Shown piece by piece: positions 7,476 through 15,809 of a stretch of DNA of 40,342 nucleotides (within the stretch, counting starts at the first letter, position 1; the number at the start of each line of letters is the position of its first letter). The position numbers and the translations under genes were made by a program. The notes under the pieces were generated by a model. The model did not search any database. It was not told where the DNA came from and saw only the letters and a program-made list of their open reading frames with translations. Location: contig NZ_JANZNQ010000022.1 of assembly GCF_027257955.1 (NCBI RefSeq), positions 1-40,342 of the forward strand, given 5' to 3'. The stretch is from Zhongshania aquatica. Lineage in GTDB: Bacteria; Pseudomonadota; Gammaproteobacteria; Pseudomonadales; Spongiibacteraceae.

Positions 7476-7967
7476 TTACTTATTCTTTTGTTGTTTTAGA
7501 AAATGCCATACGCCGAGCAGGGCTAGTGAGATCATGATATGTACACCGACGACAGGTATATATCCAGAAAGATAAATGACGTCATTTGCTAGCCCAGGTT
7601 TAAATGGGCCGCCACCAAATGCTAGGCCTCTAGTTCCAAGTAGCGCGTTGAGGGTGGCTTGGATGGTAAATAGCCATGTGGTAGCTAGCGCAGACCAGAA
7701 CAACCATTTCAATTGAGTGCTTCCAAGTATTATAAGCCGGCCTCCCGCGCCAATACCCAGAAGAACTAAACCGTGCGTGATTGCCTCCATGTGAGCCATA
7801 CGCCATGCGCGTCCATCGTCTGGGATTCTTATAGCTATATCAATAGGGAGGGGCCATAGTACGATACGTTCAAGTAGTGCAAAAAACCAAGTCCAGCCTA
7901 TGAGTAGGCTTAAAGCAAGTAGCCCAAATCCATTAAGTAAAAATAGTGCGCGTGTTCTGTCAGGCAT
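7476..7967 (-). CDS. Divergent styrene-oxide-isomerase-like membrane protein
   Basis: A 163-residue protein with four hydrophobic segments (about 8-30, 62-82, 86-110, 133-157). It can be aligned by eye with the StyC-like protein encoded at 14087: both have IP-x4-W-x2-AH in the first loop and RGL-x-FG-x3-F-x2-G between helices three and four. The histidine that binds haem in styrene oxide isomerase (His58) corresponds to His59 here. The position of Asn64 is His65, and the catalytic Tyr103 appears to be replaced by a non-aromatic residue. It is probably a distant family member with another substrate or role. It lies alone on the minus strand downstream of paaY. Family membership is inferred from these shared positions. 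Confidence 0.55.
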   Translation of the reverse strand: MPDRTRALFLLNGFGLLALSLLIGWTWFFALLERIVLWPLPIDIAIRIPDDGRAWRMAHMEAITHGLVLLGIGAGGRLIILGSTQLKWLFWSALATTWLFTIQATLNALLGTRGLAFGGGPFKPGLANDVIYLSGYIPVVGVHIMISLALLGVWHFLKQQKNK

Positions 7968-8109
7968 AATTTTATATCCATTTCCGATTACTAATTATTT
8001 TATCTAGCCGGTGGGTAATAATTTAGCACATATTTTGAGCCTTAATTTGCCTTTACTAATTGGTATCCCTGTGACTTTTCTTGTCTTAATTCGTAAAGCG
8101 AATAACGTA

Positions 8110-8706
8110 CTATATATATTCCTTCTTTCTTTGGTGTGAAGCACTGGTTAGCCTAACGCCCTGTGGCTTGCAAATTCGTTCTGGTCTGCATTCAATTAAT
8201 GAGTCATGACTACGCTTCGCAAGATTTTGATACTCAAGAGTTCCGTTTTCTTTCCATTTTATTTCGTCTGTACTTAATTCTCGTTTGATCGTGGCTGGGG
8301 AGCCAAAAACGAGTGTATTTGATGGCGATCTAAAAGAGTCTGGTACTAAGCTATTCGCGCCGATGATGCAGTTCGCGCCAATATGAGCATTATCTAAAAT
8401 TGTACAATTCATTCCCACTAAGCAATTTTCTTCGAGTGTGCACCCGTGAATTATACTGCTGTGACCAATATGACTATTTCGTCCTAGTATGGTTTGCCTT
8501 CCGGGGAAACTATGGATGACGCAGCAGTCTTGGATATTTGACCCTTCATCAACATAGATCTGCCCAAAATCACCACGTAATACCGCGTTCGGCCCTATAT
8601 AACACTTTTTGGAAATGATTACGTCTCCAATTATTACCGCGCTCGGATGTACATAGGACTCAGAGTCTAAGAAAGGTGTGACTCCGTCTATTGAATAAAA
8701 AGTCAT
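8110..8706 (-). CDS. paaY: Phenylacetate pathway hexapeptide thioesterase PaaY
   Basis: A 198-residue protein of left-handed beta-helix type, with hexapeptide repeats from about residue 15 to 150 (VHPSAVIIGDVIIS, YIGPNAVLRGDFG, NIQDCCVIHSF, HIGHSSIIHGC). Length and the opening YSIDGVTPF match PaaY, a gamma-carbonic-anhydrase-like thioesterase that removes inhibitory CoA adducts formed when the Paa pathway stalls. The metal-binding histidines are present. Start chosen at ATG 8706, where the PaaY-like sequence begins and a GGAAC lies upstream; a longer frame to 8748 has no support. It is divergent from paaK and separated from the main paa operon by about 18 kb. Confidence 0.8.
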   Translation of the reverse strand: MTFYSIDGVTPFLDSESYVHPSAVIIGDVIISKKCYIGPNAVLRGDFGQIYVDEGSNIQDCCVIHSFPGRQTILGRNSHIGHSSIIHGCTLEENCLVGMNCTILDNAHIGANCIIGANSLVPDSFRSPSNTLVFGSPATIKRELSTDEIKWKENGTLEYQNLAKRSHDSLIECRPERICKPQGVRLTSASHQRKKEYI

Positions 8707-8999
8707 TGCGCTAAGTTCCAGTCTTAGGTGATGACAGACATGATACATAAATATGCAATGTAGGTATATCGTTGTATCCTGACGGCGAGTGGCAGGCTCT
8801 CTTAATCAATACTTTCCGCGCTTCTATAACCTATGTTGCCGTTAAATTTCTTGTCCGAACGGTGGTAACGGTTGAAGGTTTAATCCGGCATACTAACTTC
8901 TAATGCGGGATTGCACGCTTCGGCATTTCCTCTGCACCAGCTGCGATGTTCGGTTAAGTCTTTTGATGCATATTGCTTGATATCAGGAGGAAGAAGAAT
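8707..8999. promoter_or_regulatory. Divergent promoter region between paaY and paaK, with a possible PaaX box
   Basis: This region must carry promoters for both genes. CATGATACAT at 8739-8748 recurs exactly at 13738-13747 before the StyC-like gene. Its reverse complement shares TGTATCAT with the duplicated 14-mer before paaZ. It is therefore a candidate binding site for PaaX or another regulator common to these operons. No coding frame is supported here. Confidence 0.4.
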
Positions 9000-10310
9000 A
9001 TGTCCAATATAATTTCACGCAGAAAATCTGAGCTAGAGCCAATTGAAGTAGCTAGTAGAGCCGAGATCGAATCGCTACAGCTATTACGGCTAAAGAAAAC
9101 GCTTGAGCATGCGTATAAGAATGTACCATTTTATAAAGATAGCTTTGATAAGGCTGGGGTTCATCCGGGTGATATAAATTCGCTTTCGGATCTGTCTCAA
9201 TTTCCATTCTTGGTGAAGCAAGATCTTCGCGACAATTATCCGTTTGGTCTTTTTGCTGTGCCGAGGGAGGAGGTGGTTAGGATTCATGCGTCAAGCGGAA
9301 CGACAGGTAAGCCTACAGTTGTTGGTTACACCGCTAATGATATAGATACCTGGGCTGATCTAGTAGCAAGGAGCATATACGCAGCAGGCGGCCGTGCTGG
9401 AGATATTATTCATATAGCGTACGGGTACGGTCTTTTTACAGGCGGTCTCGGTGCGCATTATGGTGCTGAAAGACTTGGCTGTACTGTTATTCCGATGTCT
9501 GGTGGGCAGACTGAAAAGCAGGTTCAGCTAATCCAAGATTTTAAGCCAAAAATTATCATGGTTACGCCATCTTACATGCTCAACTTAATAGAAGAGTTTG
9601 AGCGTCAAGGTATTGATCCTCGAGAAACCAGCCTGAAGATTGGCATTTTTGGTGCCGAGCCTTGGACAAATGCGATGCGTAAGGAGATAGAAGAGCGCAC
9701 AGGTATAGACGCAGTAGATATATACGGACTTTCAGAGGTAATGGGACCAGGGGTTGCGAGTGAGTGTGTTGAATCGAAAGACGGCCCGGTAATCTGGGAG
9801 GATCATTTCTATCCGGAAATTATTGACCCTATTACTGGCGAAGTTCTGCCAGACGGCGAAGAAGGTGAGTTGGTGTTTACTTCACTTACCAAAGAAGCGC
9901 TTCCAGTTATTCGATATCGGACGCGTGATTTAACTAAGCTATTGCCACCGACATCTCGCGGGATGAGAAGAATAGGGAAAATTACAGGCAGGTCGGATGA
10001 CATGCTTATTATCCGAGGCGTGAATGTCTTCCCTACGCAAATTGAAGAGCTCTTACTTAAAATCCCAGAGCTTGCGCCGATTTATCTAATTGAAGTTTCA
10101 AAAGATGGAAATTTAGATTCTGTATCTGTGTCCGTAGAGCTAGATCAAAGTGCGGCAGGCGTTTCGATAGACCGCAGAGAAGAGGTCGTTAAGCAGCTTC
10201 AGCATCTGGTAAAAACCTACGTCGGAATAACTATTATCATTAATTTGCAAGCTCCAGGTGAGATGGAGCGATCGGTAGGTAAAGCTAAGCGTGTTATAGA
10301 TCGTCGATGA
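9000..10310 (+). CDS. paaK: Phenylacetate-CoA ligase
   Basis: A 436-residue adenylate-forming enzyme, the usual PaaK length. The AMP/ATP loop SSGTTGKP is at 98-105, followed by YGYGLFTGGLGAHYG, the IFGAEPW motif, IYGLSEVMGPG, and a C-terminal domain with YRTRDLT, GRSDDMLIIRGVNVFP and the GKAKRV lysine region. It converts phenylacetate, ATP and CoA to phenylacetyl-CoA in the cytoplasm, the entry to the Paa pathway. ATG 9000 is chosen because AGGAGG precedes it; a TTG nine codons earlier would put the ribosome binding site inside the gene. It is followed after one base by the thiolase-like gene, so the two are translationally linked. The aldehyde dehydrogenase downstream would supply its substrate. 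Confidence 0.93.
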   Translation: MSNIISRRKSELEPIEVASRAEIESLQLLRLKKTLEHAYKNVPFYKDSFDKAGVHPGDINSLSDLSQFPFLVKQDLRDNYPFGLFAVPREEVVRIHASSGTTGKPTVVGYTANDIDTWADLVARSIYAAGGRAGDIIHIAYGYGLFTGGLGAHYGAERLGCTVIPMSGGQTEKQVQLIQDFKPKIIMVTPSYMLNLIEEFERQGIDPRETSLKIGIFGAEPWTNAMRKEIEERTGIDAVDIYGLSEVMGPGVASECVESKDGPVIWEDHFYPEIIDPITGEVLPDGEEGELVFTSLTKEALPVIRYRTRDLTKLLPPTSRGMRRIGKITGRSDDMLIIRGVNVFPTQIEELLLKIPELAPIYLIEVSKDGNLDSVSVSVELDQSAAGVSIDRREEVVKQLQHLVKTYVGITIIINLQAPGEMERSVGKAKRVIDRR

Positions 10311-10311
10311 T

Positions 10312-11484
10312 ATGAGTGTCTACATTTGTGGTGCAGTGAGGACACCATTCTGCAGTGGCAAAGGCCTGCTTTCTTCATTTAACGTTGATGCTCTTGCCGC
10401 GCTGCCGATGTCTAACCTAATTAGCAGAAATAAACGTGTAGATTGGTCCGCAGTGGAGGGCGTAATCTTAGGTTGTGCTGATGAAACCGATGAGGACGGG
10501 GGCAATACGGCTTACCGTGCCGCAGTTCGAGCTGGGTTTTCGTCGGAAGTGATTGGCGAGATAGTTAGTCGATCAGTAAATTCAGGCTTGCATGCTGTTA
10601 GTTTATCGGCAGATGCAATCTTGTCAGGAAAGTGGGATTTAGTTGTTGCAGGTGGCGTAGATAAAATTCACAAAGACGCCAGTTTTCTGTTAAGCGCGAA
10701 TAATAATGAAGATGGCTGTTTACTTGAAGTGAGATCAGCTGCTTCGCGCAATGGTCTTAGCTTAGATGTAGAAGCTATGGAGAGTTTGGCTAACAGCTTT
10801 GCAATATCGCGTGAAATGCAAGATGAGTTTGCGTTGCAGAGTCGCTTGCGGTGGCGCCGCGCCGCGGGTACAGGTTTCTTTGAGCGAGAAACTATGGCCG
10901 TTAGGCAGCCTGAGGATAGTAATGGTTTCGTTGTTCGCGCGGACTACATGGCGGCATCGGCTACCTCACTTGTAGATTTATCTAAATTGAATCCACTCGC
11001 TGGTAAAGGTGGCACAGTGACAGCTGGCAATATCTCGGCTGGCAGGGTAGGTGCTTGCGCGCTATTGCTTTCGTCGGAGGCTGCCGCAAATCGATACGGT
11101 TTAATTCCTAGGGTAAAAATATTGGCGCACTCGATGGTGTGTGTTCCGGCAGAACAAATAGGTGTTGGATCCGCTGTCGCTATCAACAAAGTGCTCGGTG
11201 TTGCTGGTTTGTCGCTATTGCAAATGGATTGTATAGAGCTAAGTGAGGACTCTGCTGTTCAGGTTTTGGCGATTATTCAGGAGCTAGACCTTCCGGTTGA
11301 CTCCGAGCGCATCAATTCAAATGGTGGATCAATCGCAGTTGGACATCCCGTAAGTGCAGCCGGCGCACGTTTAGTTATAACTGCAATTAATCAGCTAGAG
11401 CGAAATGGTGGTCGGTATGCTCTTTGCGCAGTGTGTGATGGTGCTGAAAACGCTGTGGCAATAATAATCGAGAAAATAAAATAA
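10312..11484 (+). CDS. Thiolase-fold protein lacking the nucleophilic cysteine
   Basis: This 390-residue protein aligns along its whole length with the PaaJ thiolase encoded at 32647, from the N-terminal GAVRTPF to the C-terminal ALCAVCDG. The catalytic nucleophile is missing: PaaJ has VNRLCGSG with Cys93, here the segment is VSRSVNSG with Val89. The NEAFA motif is changed to SEDSA (311-315), and CIGVGQG to CDGAENA. His345 of GHP and Cys375 remain. Normal thiolysis is therefore unlikely. It might perform a decarboxylative, hydrolytic or purely structural acyl-CoA function, perhaps with PaaK, which it follows by one base, or with the EthD protein behind it. The reading frame is intact and codon use resembles its neighbours, so it is not an obvious pseudogene. 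Confidence 0.75.
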   Translation: MSVYICGAVRTPFCSGKGLLSSFNVDALAALPMSNLISRNKRVDWSAVEGVILGCADETDEDGGNTAYRAAVRAGFSSEVIGEIVSRSVNSGLHAVSLSADAILSGKWDLVVAGGVDKIHKDASFLLSANNNEDGCLLEVRSAASRNGLSLDVEAMESLANSFAISREMQDEFALQSRLRWRRAAGTGFFERETMAVRQPEDSNGFVVRADYMAASATSLVDLSKLNPLAGKGGTVTAGNISAGRVGACALLLSSEAAANRYGLIPRVKILAHSMVCVPAEQIGVGSAVAINKVLGVAGLSLLQMDCIELSEDSAVQVLAIIQELDLPVDSERINSNGGSIAVGHPVSAAGARLVITAINQLERNGGRYALCAVCDGAENAVAIIIEKIK

Positions 11485-11509
11485 ATACAAAGCAGGTTTC
11501 GGAGGAAAT

Positions 11510-11818
11510 ATGATTAAGGTCAGTGTGATGTACCCCTATAAAGACGGTGCGATATTCGACCACGAGTATTATAAAAACAAACATCTCCCATTATTGAAAG
11601 AAAAAATGGGTGATTATTGTGTTAGATATTCGGTAGATCGAGGGTTGAGCGGAGCAGCGCCGGGTAGCCCGCCAGTATATATAGCTAGTTGCCATATCTA
11701 TTGTGAAAGCGTCGAGAGTTTTTATGCCGGTTTTGGCCCGAGCCGGAAGGAAATTCTTGCTGATGTTATAAATTATACCGATCTAACTCCTGAGATGCAG
11801 ATTAGCGAAGAGGGTTGA
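11510..11818 (+). CDS. EthD-domain protein
   Basis: A small 102-residue protein of the EthD type, a dimeric alpha/beta-barrel ferredoxin-like fold. The opening VSVMYPYKDGAIFDHEYYKNKHLPLL is the family hallmark, with the conserved histidine in NKHLPL. EthD proteins are often found beside oxygenases and other catabolic enzymes, and their biochemical role is mostly unknown. The ATG has a GGAGG upstream and lies 25 bases after the thiolase-like gene, so paaK, the thiolase-like gene and this one form an operon. Confidence 0.75.
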   Translation: MIKVSVMYPYKDGAIFDHEYYKNKHLPLLKEKMGDYCVRYSVDRGLSGAAPGSPPVYIASCHIYCESVESFYAGFGPSRKEILADVINYTDLTPEMQISEEG

Positions 11819-11947
11819 GCTCTTTGCTTAGTGCAAAATATGCACCCCCACCGATGCGTTGTGCACGATTGGTTTTGCGCTATGCGGCTTATAGCAGCGA
11901 TATTTAGATAGCTTGACCTTGTAAAAAATTATAAAGGAGAATTACAT

Positions 11948-13426
11948 ATGAGCACGCATAATTCGAACTGTTTTGAGCCGCTTGCTCTTAACCACTTTGT
12001 GAGTGGAATGGATATGGCTGCCTCTGATGGTGGAAGGCTGTCACTTATTAGCCCCGTTGACGAGTCGGAGTTTGCGACATGCGCGCGTGGCACAAAAGAA
12101 GATTTGGATGTCGCAGTCAGTGCTGCGCGAGGTCAGTTTGATGGCGGTGAATGGAGTAAGCTTAGCGGTTCAGATCGAGGTGTTCTGCTAAATAAGCTTG
12201 CTGACTTGGTTGAGCGCGATTCAGCTCTGATTGCTGATATGGACGCACGTTGTATAGGCCGTGTCGGGATCGAGCCGACGTTATTAGATCTGCCGAACTC
12301 AGTGCAGACATTGCGAACCTCTGCTGGTTGGGCTGACAAAATTGAAGGGCGAACTATTCCAACTCCGGGGTATATGGGGCGATCGACGCTTTCTTATACG
12401 CTGCAGCAACCAGTCGGTGTGGTAGGTGCAATTGTGCCGTGGAACACCCCGTTCATGATTACCTGCTGGAAGCTTGGTCCTCTACTCGCTGCTGGTTGCA
12501 CAGTAGTTGTTAAGCCTTCAGAAGAAACCCCGCTTTCTGCTCTGCATTTAGCGAAACTGTGTAAAGAAGCAGGTTTTCCTGATGGTGTGGTAAATGTTGT
12601 TACTGGCTCGGGAATTGTAATTGGACGGGGGCTCGCAGAGCATCCTGGTGTTGATAAGATTACATTCACCGGTAGTCCTGCTGTTGGGCAAGATATTCAG
12701 CGCGTAGCAGGTAAGCAGTTTAAGCGAGTATCGCTTGAGCTTGGTGGTAAGAGTCCACAGATTGTTTTTAATGATGCAGACATTGACGCGGCCATTGGCG
12801 GGTGCGCAATGGGTGTTTTCTTTAATCAGGGGCAAATTTGCGCCGCGGGTTCTCGTATTTTGGTTCACAACGATATCGCAGATGAGTTTGCCGAAAAATT
12901 GGCTGCGGTAGCAAATGGGATAGCGGTTGGTGATCCAAGGTCTGACGGTATACAGATGGGGCCCGTCGCTAAAAAAGGGCAGTTTGATCGAGTTAATAAT
13001 TATATTCGCACCGGTGTAGACGAAGGCGCAAAATTACTAGCTGGAGGCGAGAGCGAATATAAGAAAGGTTGGTTTGTGAAGCCGACAGTATTTTCCCGGG
13101 CGACAAACCAAATGACGATTGCCCGAGAGGAAATTTTCGGGCCAGTAGCGACAGTGATTCCTTTCTCCGACGAGGCAGAAGCGTTGCAGATAGCTAACGA
13201 CTCCCAGTATGGGCTTGCGGCAACTATTTGGACTAAAGACGTGATGCGTGCTCACCGTTTAGCTCGAGGCTTGAAGGTGGGTGCGGTTGGAGTGAATTGC
13301 TGGGCTCCGATTGACGCTCGGCTACCCTGGGGTGGCACAAAATCAAGCGGTATCGGCCGGGAATGTGGTTTGTCAGGTGTTTTGGCATACACTGAAGAAA
13401 AAGTCATAACCATTTTGACTGATTAG
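11948..13426 (+). CDS. Aldehyde dehydrogenase, phenylacetaldehyde type
   Basis: A 492-residue NAD(P)-dependent aldehyde dehydrogenase with all catalytic parts: PWNTPF with Asn166, the coenzyme loop FTGSPAVG at 240-247, the general base Glu264 in ELGGKSP, the nucleophile Cys298 in GQICAAGSR, and EEIFGP further on. The C-terminal [20 protein letters not shown] segment resembles phenylacetaldehyde and related aromatic aldehyde dehydrogenases (FeaB/StyD functional class). It would oxidise the aldehyde produced by the StyC-like isomerase to the acid used by PaaK. An AAAGGAG site lies eight bases before ATG. The 129-base gap from the EthD gene may hold its own promoter; it contains the small palindrome GTGCA-N5-TGCAC at 11831-11845. 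Exact substrate inferred from context. Confidence 0.8.
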   Translation: MSTHNSNCFEPLALNHFVSGMDMAASDGGRLSLISPVDESEFATCARGTKEDLDVAVSAARGQFDGGEWSKLSGSDRGVLLNKLADLVERDSALIADMDARCIGRVGIEPTLLDLPNSVQTLRTSAGWADKIEGRTIPTPGYMGRSTLSYTLQQPVGVVGAIVPWNTPFMITCWKLGPLLAAGCTVVVKPSEETPLSALHLAKLCKEAGFPDGVVNVVTGSGIVIGRGLAEHPGVDKITFTGSPAVGQDIQRVAGKQFKRVSLELGGKSPQIVFNDADIDAAIGGCAMGVFFNQGQICAAGSRILVHNDIADEFAEKLAAVANGIAVGDPRSDGIQMGPVAKKGQFDRVNNYIRTGVDEGAKLLAGGESEYKKGWFVKPTVFSRATNQMTIAREEIFGPVATVIPFSDEAEALQIANDSQYGLAATIWTKDVMRAHRLARGLKVGAVGVNCWAPIDARLPWGGTKSSGIGRECGLSGVLAYTEEKVITILTD

Positions 13427-13876
13427 CATTTATTCCTATAACGATCTATGTAGAGCGTCGCTTGCTATTTGAGGCGGGGCTCTATACTTCGCATTGCCTA
13501 GTTTTATGATCATCACCCCTAGTGGTTTTGACGTAGCGTAAGGCAATCTTGCCCCTCACCTTGTGTGCAATTCTCCCTACCTGTAAAACGTATTAATTTC
13601 TAAGCCGGCTAAAAAATACCTCGGTTTGCTTAAGTAATCGGCTTCAGTGGTAGTGATAAAATATATTGCTGTTTTGCTAGCTTCCGCCGTGCTTTCCGTA
13701 ACTTAGCTTGTGTTGAGTAAGGGGGCTATGCGTAGCGCATGATACATTTTAATCTTTTTAATCAATTAGTTACCGTAATTTTGAAAAAATACGAAGTAGC
13801 CATATTAATTTGATACAAAAATAAGTAGAAAGTTTTAAAAATGACATGTAAAGTAACGTTTAAGTTAGCAGATACC

Positions 13877-13904
13877 TGTCGCTTTTGGCTGATATAAGTG
13901 TCGC
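13877..13904. promoter_or_regulatory. Direct repeat with 22-bp spacing, possible AraC-type operator
   Basis: TGTCGCTTTT and TGTCGCATAT start 22 bp apart, two helical turns, which is the geometry used by AraC/XylS-family dimers. An AraC-type gene lies just downstream of the isomerase gene. Six exactly shared bases is modest evidence. Confidence 0.3.
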
Positions 13905-13938
13905 ATATGATGTGAAGTGTGCGCTAACTCCAGAAAAT

Positions 13939-13973
13939 AGTGCTGATAAGCGGTAATATCACTTATCAGTACT
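13939..13973. promoter_or_regulatory. Inverted repeat upstream of the StyC-like gene
   Basis: AGTGCTGATAAG (13939-13950) and CTTATCAGTACT (13962-13973) match as inverted repeats at 11 of 12 positions with an 11-base centre. No T-run follows, so it is more likely an operator or leader hairpin than a terminator. Confidence 0.5.
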
Positions 13974-14086
13974 GGCTCAAAGAATGAATGCCTTCACGCT
14001 CTACGAGGGTAAATACTAATAAAATACGGCTTTTGTTAAGAATCAAGGTTTCTATCAAAAGCTAATTATTTCATGAGGTTGGTAAT

Positions 14087-14590
14087 ATGCTTTCTAGCTT
14101 GCAATATAAAATGTCAGGTCATGGCGTCCTAATGATATTTTGTACGTTATTATTTGGTGTGCTTTATTGGATGAATCTTGTGGGTGGCTTCGAAATTGTA
14201 CCTGGATATATGGTGCATTTTGAGATTCCGGGGACTCCTGAGGGATGGAAGCGAGCGCATACTGGGCCGGCGATGAATGGAATGATGGTCATTGCTGTGG
14301 CATTTGTTCTTCCTACGCTGAATTTTTCCGAGAAAATGGCGAAGATACTTGGTTACATCATTATTCTTGATGGCTGGGGGAATGTTGGTTTTTACTTCTT
14401 TGGTAACTTCACGCCTAACCGTGGTTTAAGCTTCGGTGACAATAAATTCGGTAGTGGCGATATTTTCAGTGCATTGGCACTTGGGCCCGCATATTTATTC
14501 GGTGTTTTGGCGCTTGGTGCATTGTTTATTATTGGTGTGAGAGCCCTTCAAGTCGCGAAGATCAATAGAAGCAATGTAGAAAATTCATAG
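14087..14590 (+). CDS. styC: Styrene oxide isomerase-like membrane protein
   Basis: A 167-residue integral membrane protein with four transmembrane helices, very close in length and sequence to StyC of Pseudomonas, aligning without gaps over the first 115 residues. StyC performs the Meinwald rearrangement of styrene oxide to phenylacetaldehyde at a membrane-bound haem b. The known functional residues are all present at identical positions: haem ligand His58 in RAHTGP, Asn64 in PAMNG, and Tyr103 in NVGFYFF. ATG 14087 follows a GAGG-type site. It is preceded by 660 bases of regulatory DNA and followed by an AraC-type regulator. No styrene monooxygenase genes accompany it, so the physiological epoxide is uncertain. 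Confidence 0.9.
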   Translation: MLSSLQYKMSGHGVLMIFCTLLFGVLYWMNLVGGFEIVPGYMVHFEIPGTPEGWKRAHTGPAMNGMMVIAVAFVLPTLNFSEKMAKILGYIIILDGWGNVGFYFFGNFTPNRGLSFGDNKFGSGDIFSALALGPAYLFGVLALGALFIIGVRALQVAKINRSNVENS

Positions 14591-14607
14591 CTGATTAGGC
14601 GTCCAAG

Positions 14608-14655
14608 GGGGGGCGGCAGTTTTAGGCTTAAGGACTAGAAATTTTGCCGCACCTC
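14608..14655 (+). other. Possible hairpin between the isomerase and regulator genes
   Basis: GCGGCA (14613-14618) pairs with TGCCGC (14645-14650), with imperfect extension into flanking G-rich and CCTC sequences and a loop of 26 bases. There is no T-run, so it is a weak terminator or mRNA-stability candidate. Confidence 0.3.
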
Positions 14656-14727
14656 TTAGTCTGTTGAGTGGTTTGAAATATTCGGTATCAGCTTACGCTA
14701 AATAATTATATAAAAGAGTAGCTAATA

Positions 14728-15753
14728 ATGAATGAAGTATTCGATGCAAGTAGTCATCAAGCTGTGTTTTCTCGGTTAGGTTGGTGTACCTCCAATACTA
14801 AGCAGCTTGGTAACTTTCGTGAGTGGCAGGATTTTGTTCACGACAATTTTCCGTGGCTAGAGCACAGAAATAATACTAGCGGGCAATTTGAGGCAGAAGT
14901 AAGTACGCATCATTTTGGTAATGATGAAGTCAATGCAATAGATCTTAGTACGATTAGCGCGTCTGACGGCGAGGTTATTAGAACTCGGCATTTAGCAGAG
15001 GTCGCAGATGCAGGATTTATAAAAATTATTTGGCAGTTAAATGGAAAAATTCATTTAGAGCAAAATAGCAAAAGTTGTTTGATACTTCCTGGGCAGGCTG
15101 CTGTGTGCGATACAGCGCGCCCTTATAAAATCGGAATGACCGACAGCTCGCGATTCGCAGTGCTGACTCTGCCACATCAAGCGTGTGTCGGCTGGGATTA
15201 TATTAGTGAATTTATATGCGGTACTAGGTTGCAGAACGGAGCTTCAATTAATGCGGCCTTAGGTTCGTTGATGGCGCTTGCCGCTGCAGACCAGGATTCC
15301 GTAACGAGTGAAGATGTCTTAACTGTTATTCAAGCTATTCAGTTAATGACTACCAAGGCACTTCATCGCTCGGCGGCAGTTCAAGGCGTGTCGAAGTTTG
15401 ATAACCCGAGGCTGTATAAAGTCCAGCGCTTTATACTTGAAAATATTTCAAATTCAAACTTTAGTACCGACGATCTAGCTTCATCAATGTGTATGTCTCG
15501 AAGATCTTTGTATATGCTTTTTGAGGGTAGCAGTACAACACCGGCGCGATTGATACGAGATACTCGCTTAGAGCTTGCTATGCATATGCTTGCGGATAAT
15601 GGTCAGAACCATAGAAAAATTACAGATATCGTATTTGATATTGGATTTAATGACTACGCAACTTTTAGTCGCATATTTAAAACGCAGTATGGTAAAACGC
15701 CAAGCGAATTTCGCTCGACTTCCCTGTCGTTATCTCGAGATTGTGTCCATTAA
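14728..15753 (+). CDS. AraC-family transcriptional regulator, FeaR-like
   Basis: A 341-residue regulator. The C-terminal part (about 230-335) has two helix-turn-helix units typical of AraC/XylS proteins: DDLASSMCMSRRSLYMLF and ITDIVFDIGFNDYATFSRIFKTQYGKTPSEFR. The N-terminal 200 residues resemble the AraC-binding-like domain of FeaR and similar activators of aromatic side-chain degradation. It lies 137 bases after the StyC-like gene and ends in a terminator, so it likely activates the isomerase and aldehyde dehydrogenase genes in response to a pathway compound. Target promoters and ligand are inferred. Confidence 0.82.
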   Translation: MNEVFDASSHQAVFSRLGWCTSNTKQLGNFREWQDFVHDNFPWLEHRNNTSGQFEAEVSTHHFGNDEVNAIDLSTISASDGEVIRTRHLAEVADAGFIKIIWQLNGKIHLEQNSKSCLILPGQAAVCDTARPYKIGMTDSSRFAVLTLPHQACVGWDYISEFICGTRLQNGASINAALGSLMALAAADQDSVTSEDVLTVIQAIQLMTTKALHRSAAVQGVSKFDNPRLYKVQRFILENISNSNFSTDDLASSMCMSRRSLYMLFEGSSTTPARLIRDTRLELAMHMLADNGQNHRKITDIVFDIGFNDYATFSRIFKTQYGKTPSEFRSTSLSLSRDCVH

Positions 15754-15780
15754 GTATTTGGTTTAATTATTAAGTTTGAG

Positions 15781-15809
15781 CCTCAGGCAGAAATGCTAGG
15801 GGTTTTTTT
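15781..15809 (+). terminator. Rho-independent terminator after the AraC-type gene
   Basis: CCTCAGGCA and TGCTAGGGG form a nine-step stem with two G-T pairs and one mismatch around a GAAA tetraloop, followed by seven T. Confidence 0.6.

Larger units (their letters stand above)
13427..14086. promoter_or_regulatory. Long regulatory region before the StyC-like gene
   Basis: These 660 bases contain no coding frame I can support. They hold three possible regulatory elements: CATGATACAT at 13738-13747, shared with the paaY-paaK region; a direct repeat TGTCGC at 13877-13882 and 13899-13904, 22 bp apart; and an inverted repeat at 13939-13973. The length of the leader and the signals suggest a strongly regulated promoter for the isomerase gene. 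Confidence 0.5.
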
